From Prosthecobacter sp. (GTDB taxonomy: Bacteria; Verrucomicrobiota; Verrucomicrobiia; Verrucomicrobiales; Verrucomicrobiaceae): a stretch of 64,000 nucleotides of DNA. The notes beneath the pieces were generated by a model. That model did not search any database. It was not told where the DNA came from and worked only from the letters and a program-made list of their open reading frames with translations. The position numbers and the translations under genes were made by a program. Every line of letters begins with the position of its first letter. The stretch's first letter is position 1. Positions 61,529-64,000 of the stretch are shown here, one piece after another. The stretch spans positions 186,001 through 250,000 of the forward strand of contig JAIPJY010000001.1 of assembly GCA_021733925.1 (NCBI GenBank). The letters run 5' to 3'.

Positions 61529-62761
61529 CTACAGCTTCGCAATCCGCCGGCACACTTCTTCCACATTCGCGCGGCTGTTGAACGCGCTGATGCGGAAGTA
61601 GCCCTCACCAGCGCTGCCGAAGCCGCTGCCAGGGGTGATGACCACGTTTGCTTCGTTGAGCATCTTGTCGAACATCTGCCAGCTCGTCACGCCGCTCGGG
61701 CAGCCGACCCACACATAAGGCGCATTGACGCCGCCAAACACCTGCAGGCCCGCTTTTTTGCAGGCATCGACCAGAAGCGCCGCATTGCCCATGTAGTGCT
61801 CGATCAGCGCCTTCACCTGCGCCTTGCCTTCGGCTGAGTAGATCGCCTCCGCCCCACGCTGGACGATGTAGCAGGCACCGTTGAACTTCGTGCTGTGGCG
61901 GCGGCTCCACAGCGGATGGATCGCCTGCTTGCCTCCGGCCTGGGTCTTGCCCATGAGGCTCTTTGGAATGATGACAATGCCGCAGCGCACGCCGGTGAAA
62001 CCGCCGTTCTTGGAGAAGCTGCGGAACTCGATGGCGCAGTCACGCGCACCTTCGATTTCATAAATCGAGCGCGGCAGTTCCGGGTCACGGATGAAAGCCT
62101 CGTAGGCGGCGTCGTACAGGATCGTCGTGCCGTTGGCCAGGGCGTATTTCACCCAGGCTTCGAGCTGCGCACGCGTGGCCACCGCACCCGTCGGATTGTT
62201 CGGGTAGCACAGATAGGCCAGATCCACAGGCTCATTCGGGATCTCAGGCACAAAGCCGTTGGCTGGTGTGCATTTGAGGTAGTGCAGGCCCGCATAGGCA
62301 CCGCTTTCGTCAGCTTCGCCAGTGTTGCCAGCCATGACGTTGGTATCGACGTACACAGGGTACACCGGGTCGGTGATGGCGATCTTGTTCCCGGCGCCGA
62401 AGATGTCGAGGATGTTGCCAGTGTCGCACTTGCTGCCGTCGGAGATGAAAATCTCATCAGCTTCCACCTGGATGCCACGAGCTTTGAAATCATTCTCGGC
62501 GATGGCGTTGCGCAGGAAATCGTAGCCCTGCTCCGGGCCGTAGCCGCGAAATGTGGCGCGGTCACCCTGTTCATCGACGGCCTTGTGCATCGCCGTGCGC
62601 ACGGCCTCTGGCAGCGCTTCGGTCACATCGCCGATGCCGCAGCGGATCAGCCGCTTGGCCGCTTCTGTGTTGGCCTCCGTGAAAACCTTCACGCGACGGG
62701 CGATTTCAGGGAAGAGGTAACCGGCTTTGAGCTTGTTGTAGTTTTCGTTGATGTAGGCCAT
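61529..62761 (-). CDS. dapL: LL-diaminopimelate aminotransferase
   Basis: A 410-residue class I/II aminotransferase of the expected DapL length. It makes LL-diaminopimelate directly from tetrahydrodipicolinate and glutamate, bypassing the succinylase steps. Marks are [20 protein letters not shown] at the N-terminus, the DapL-typical [51 protein letters not shown] and the PLP lysine K251 in [20 protein letters not shown] 62761 was chosen; the frame runs to 62845 without family-like sequence. Together with LysA this defines the aminotransferase route to lysine and peptidoglycan DAP. Its upstream region carries paired palindromes. Confidence 0.97.
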   Translation of the reverse strand: MAYINENYNKLKAGYLFPEIARRVKVFTEANTEAAKRLIRCGIGDVTEALPEAVRTAMHKAVDEQGDRATFRGYGPEQGYDFLRNAIAENDFKARGIQVEADEIFISDGSKCDTGNILDIFGAGNKIAITDPVYPVYVDTNVMAGNTGEADESGAYAGLHYLKCTPANGFVPEIPNEPVDLAYLCYPNNPTGAVATRAQLEAWVKYALANGTTILYDAAYEAFIRDPELPRSIYEIEGARDCAIEFRSFSKNGGFTGVRCGIVIIPKSLMGKTQAGGKQAIHPLWSRRHSTKFNGACYIVQRGAEAIYSAEGKAQVKALIEHYMGNAALLVDACKKAGLQVFGGVNAPYVWVGCPSGVTSWQMFDKMLNEANVVITPGSGFGSAGEGYFRISAFNSRANVEEVCRRIAKL

Positions 62762-62834
62762 GGCAGGGGAAAGGGGCGAGCAGTGTGGCGAGTCGCGGCG
62801 TGGATGCAAGAAAGTCGGCTTCGTGACCTGCCGC

Positions 62835-62874
62835 TGATTTATCATTTACAATTCTTACATATGATAAATCATAT
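62835..62874. promoter_or_regulatory. Paired palindromic operator-like sites between dapL and the matrixin gene
   Basis: TGATTTATCA at 62835-62844 and TGATAAATCA at 62862-62871 are perfect reverse complements, with centres 27 bp apart. Each also has its own dyad symmetry: TGAT-TT-ATCA, and ATATGAT-AA-ATCATAT at 62859-62874. The interval is strongly AT-rich in a GC-rich genome and lies in the shared upstream region of divergent dapL (minus) and the lipoprotein gene (plus). TATGAT at 62860-62865 and on the other strand is also -10-like. This looks like a binding site pair for a dimeric regulator. Confidence 0.6.
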
Positions 62875-62912
62875 CAAGGTTGAGATTCATAATTGTCGAA
62901 TCTCCACCTTTT

Positions 62913-63596
62913 ATGAAGAAAAATGCATTCTCATTAAGCCTTTGCTTATGGACCGCCTGCTTGATCAGCAACTGTGCTTATCACGAGGTCGCCTGGCAGA
63001 ACAAGGAGATCAGCACCTCCATTAAGCCCCTTGGCACCAGCAAGTCCGTCAGCTACACCAAACCCCAGCTCTGGAACAAACGGCACCTCACCTGGCAGCT
63101 CGATACCTCCTCACCCTTGCCAGAGCGTCTGCCAGTGGATGAGCTCAAGCGCGAGATCGACGAGAGCTTCAAAAGCTGGGAAGCCGCCGGTGTCTTCACC
63201 TTTGCCCAGGCCCAGGACGGGGAAACCGCTGACATCAAGATCAGCTTTGGCACCCCTCCCGGCAGAGCCTGGGATGGTCAGCTCGGCAGCATGGGCCATG
63301 CGTCCTTTCCATGGAGCCGCGACCGCGGCCACATCTACCTCGACCCCTCCGAATGGTGGAGCACCCGCTCTGTGGCCCTGATCGGCGATCCCATCACCAA
63401 ATGGCTCCCCCATGAAATCGGCCACGTGCTGGGCCTGCAGCACTGCCCGGGCGAAGATCATACCATGAGCGAGACCGGCCCATACAGTTCTCCGGACAAA
63501 AAAAGCTTCGCGCAGTTGCAGCATCTCTATGCCCCCAAGACCCCGGTTTTCACCTGGGTGCAGTGCGTCATGGATGTCTCGGGCGAGGCCGAATAA
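62913..63596 (+). CDS. Matrixin-like (M10) metalloprotease, probable lipoprotein
   Basis: A 227-residue protein. The N-terminus MKKNAFSLSLCLWTACLISN plus Cys21 is a lipoprotein signal (LISNC). The protease zinc motif HEIGHVLGLQH lies at 167-177, with TMSET providing the Met-turn (Met185), as in matrixins and related metzincins. The region ADIKISFGTPPGRAWDGQLG and ASFPWSRDRGHIYLD is the N-terminal half of the matrixin domain. It is expected to digest extracellular or periplasmic protein after secretion; no propeptide is obvious. ATG 62913 begins the signal, although the frame is open from 62880. Confidence 0.88.
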   Translation: MKKNAFSLSLCLWTACLISNCAYHEVAWQNKEISTSIKPLGTSKSVSYTKPQLWNKRHLTWQLDTSSPLPERLPVDELKREIDESFKSWEAAGVFTFAQAQDGETADIKISFGTPPGRAWDGQLGSMGHASFPWSRDRGHIYLDPSEWWSTRSVALIGDPITKWLPHEIGHVLGLQHCPGEDHTMSETGPYSSPDKKSFAQLQHLYAPKTPVFTWVQCVMDVSGEAE

Positions 63597-63653
63597 CGCC
63601 CCTTCTGCATCGCTGGCGGGCAAGAAAAGGGACGTTTGTGCCGTCCATTCTGC

Positions 63654-64000
63654 ATGCAAAGAAGACAGATCGCGCTGCTGGTTTTCACATTATGTGCACC
63701 TTTCACCGGCTGGTCTGCGGGTGAATTAAAATTCCCCACCGCGCAACCCACCGAGCCGCAAAACGCCGCGAAGACCTTCCACGTCCTCGATGGCTTCCAG
63801 ATGCAGCTCATCGCCGCCGAGCCCCTCGTCACCGATCCCGTCGCCATCACCTACGACGAGGATGGACGCGCCTACGTGTGCGAGATGAACGACTACCCCT
63901 ACACGGACAAGGAGCATCACAAGCACGCCCAGGAAAACCCCACCGATCAGTCCATCGGCAAAGTACGCCTCCTCACCGACACCGATGGTGATGGCGTCTT
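63654..64000 (+). CDS. PVC-type membrane-bound dehydrogenase domain protein, N-terminal part (cut by window end)
   Basis: The frame starting ATG 63654 runs open to the window end. A short signal (MQRRQIALLVFTLCAPFTGW to SAG) is followed by FHVLDGFQMQLIAAEPLVTD, PVAITYDEDGRAYVCEMNDY and IGKVRLLTDTDGDGV, the N-terminal beta-propeller of the membrane-bound dehydrogenase / PVC heme-binding family. Full-length members carry a HEAT region and a C-terminal CxxCH cytochrome, which would lie beyond the window. It is co-oriented with the matrixin gene, 57 bp downstream. Confidence 0.85.
   Translation, partial: MQRRQIALLVFTLCAPFTGWSAGELKFPTAQPTEPQNAAKTFHVLDGFQMQLIAAEPLVTDPVAITYDEDGRAYVCEMNDYPYTDKEHHKHAQENPTDQSIGKVRLLTDTDGDGV

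Noticed and set aside
61895-63025. 376-codon plus-strand frame over dapL and the start of the matrixin gene
   Set aside because: DapL on the minus strand has all family motifs; this frame has no resemblance to any family and crosses the palindromic promoter region.
1-64000. CRISPR arrays, insertion sequences, integrases, phage genes, toxin-antitoxin or restriction-modification genes
   Set aside because: Reading both strands I found no spaced direct repeats, transposase motifs or defence gene families; the exotic elements are the palindrome and leaders reported above.

Overview
The window is a gene-dense stretch of a GC-rich bacterial chromosome, most likely from the Verrucomicrobiota (Prosthecobacter/Verrucomicrobium-like). 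The evidence is a combination of families typical of the PVC group: DUF1501 proteins with Tat signals, a DUF1080 domain, planctomycete-type cytochromes (one fused to WD40 repeats), PVC heme-binding dehydrogenase domains, a giant autotransporter-type beta-strand-repeat protein with a PEP-CTERM tail, an exosortase, and lysine synthesis through DapL plus LysA. Strong Shine-Dalgarno sites are rare. Many neighbours overlap by 4 bp (ATGA), so operons are inferred mainly from overlap. I saw no tRNA, rRNA, CRISPR array, insertion sequence or phage gene.

Layout. 1-14.9 kb: secreted or periplasmic degradative proteins (DUF1501, lactonase-type propeller, PQQ-like propeller, Gfo/Idh/MocA oxidoreductase, kelch protein, two ceramidase-like proteins, DUF1080, D-aminoacylase-like amidohydrolase, 3D-domain lipoprotein). 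15-21.4 kb: purM, an SGNH hydrolase, an unknown membrane protein, lysA, metF and a ROK sugar kinase. 21.5-28 kb: hexapeptide acyltransferase, a pseudokinase-sufE-GNAT operon, YkgJ-type protein, cytochrome, RluA-type pseudouridine synthase. 28-32 kb: the PEP-CTERM beta-strand-repeat protein. 32.2-33.6 kb: rpsB-tsf with a structured leader and a clear terminator. 33.6-35 kb: DAHP synthase behind an AT-rich leader containing an aromatic-rich short ORF.

35-53 kb is a surface-polysaccharide and envelope region: heptose kinase, phosphoheptose isomerase, flippase, a polymerase/ligase-like membrane protein, two glycosyltransferases, two methyltransferases and a GT9 heptosyltransferase. It continues with exosortase, EpsI, LarE, LarB, a PaaK/CapK-like adenylating enzyme, a two-domain oxidoreductase and a heparinase II/III-like protein, all co-oriented and closely packed. 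The exosortase could process and anchor the PEP-CTERM protein encoded about 12 kb upstream. 53-57.8 kb: peptide ABC transporter parts (binding protein, two permeases, no ATPase) with a creatininase-family enzyme. 57.8-64 kb: cytochrome-WD40 protein, a small two-helix membrane protein, CoA-binding protein, dGTPase, dapL, a matrixin-like lipoprotein and the start of a PVC dehydrogenase-domain protein.

The observations most worth following are the aromatic-rich leader ORF before DAHP synthase, the 115-bp palindromic element that supplies both stop codons of two convergent genes at 10.5 kb, the membrane-anchored pseudokinase, the paired palindromes in the dapL/matrixin intergenic region, and the co-transcribed exosortase-larE-larB-polysaccharide modification string.
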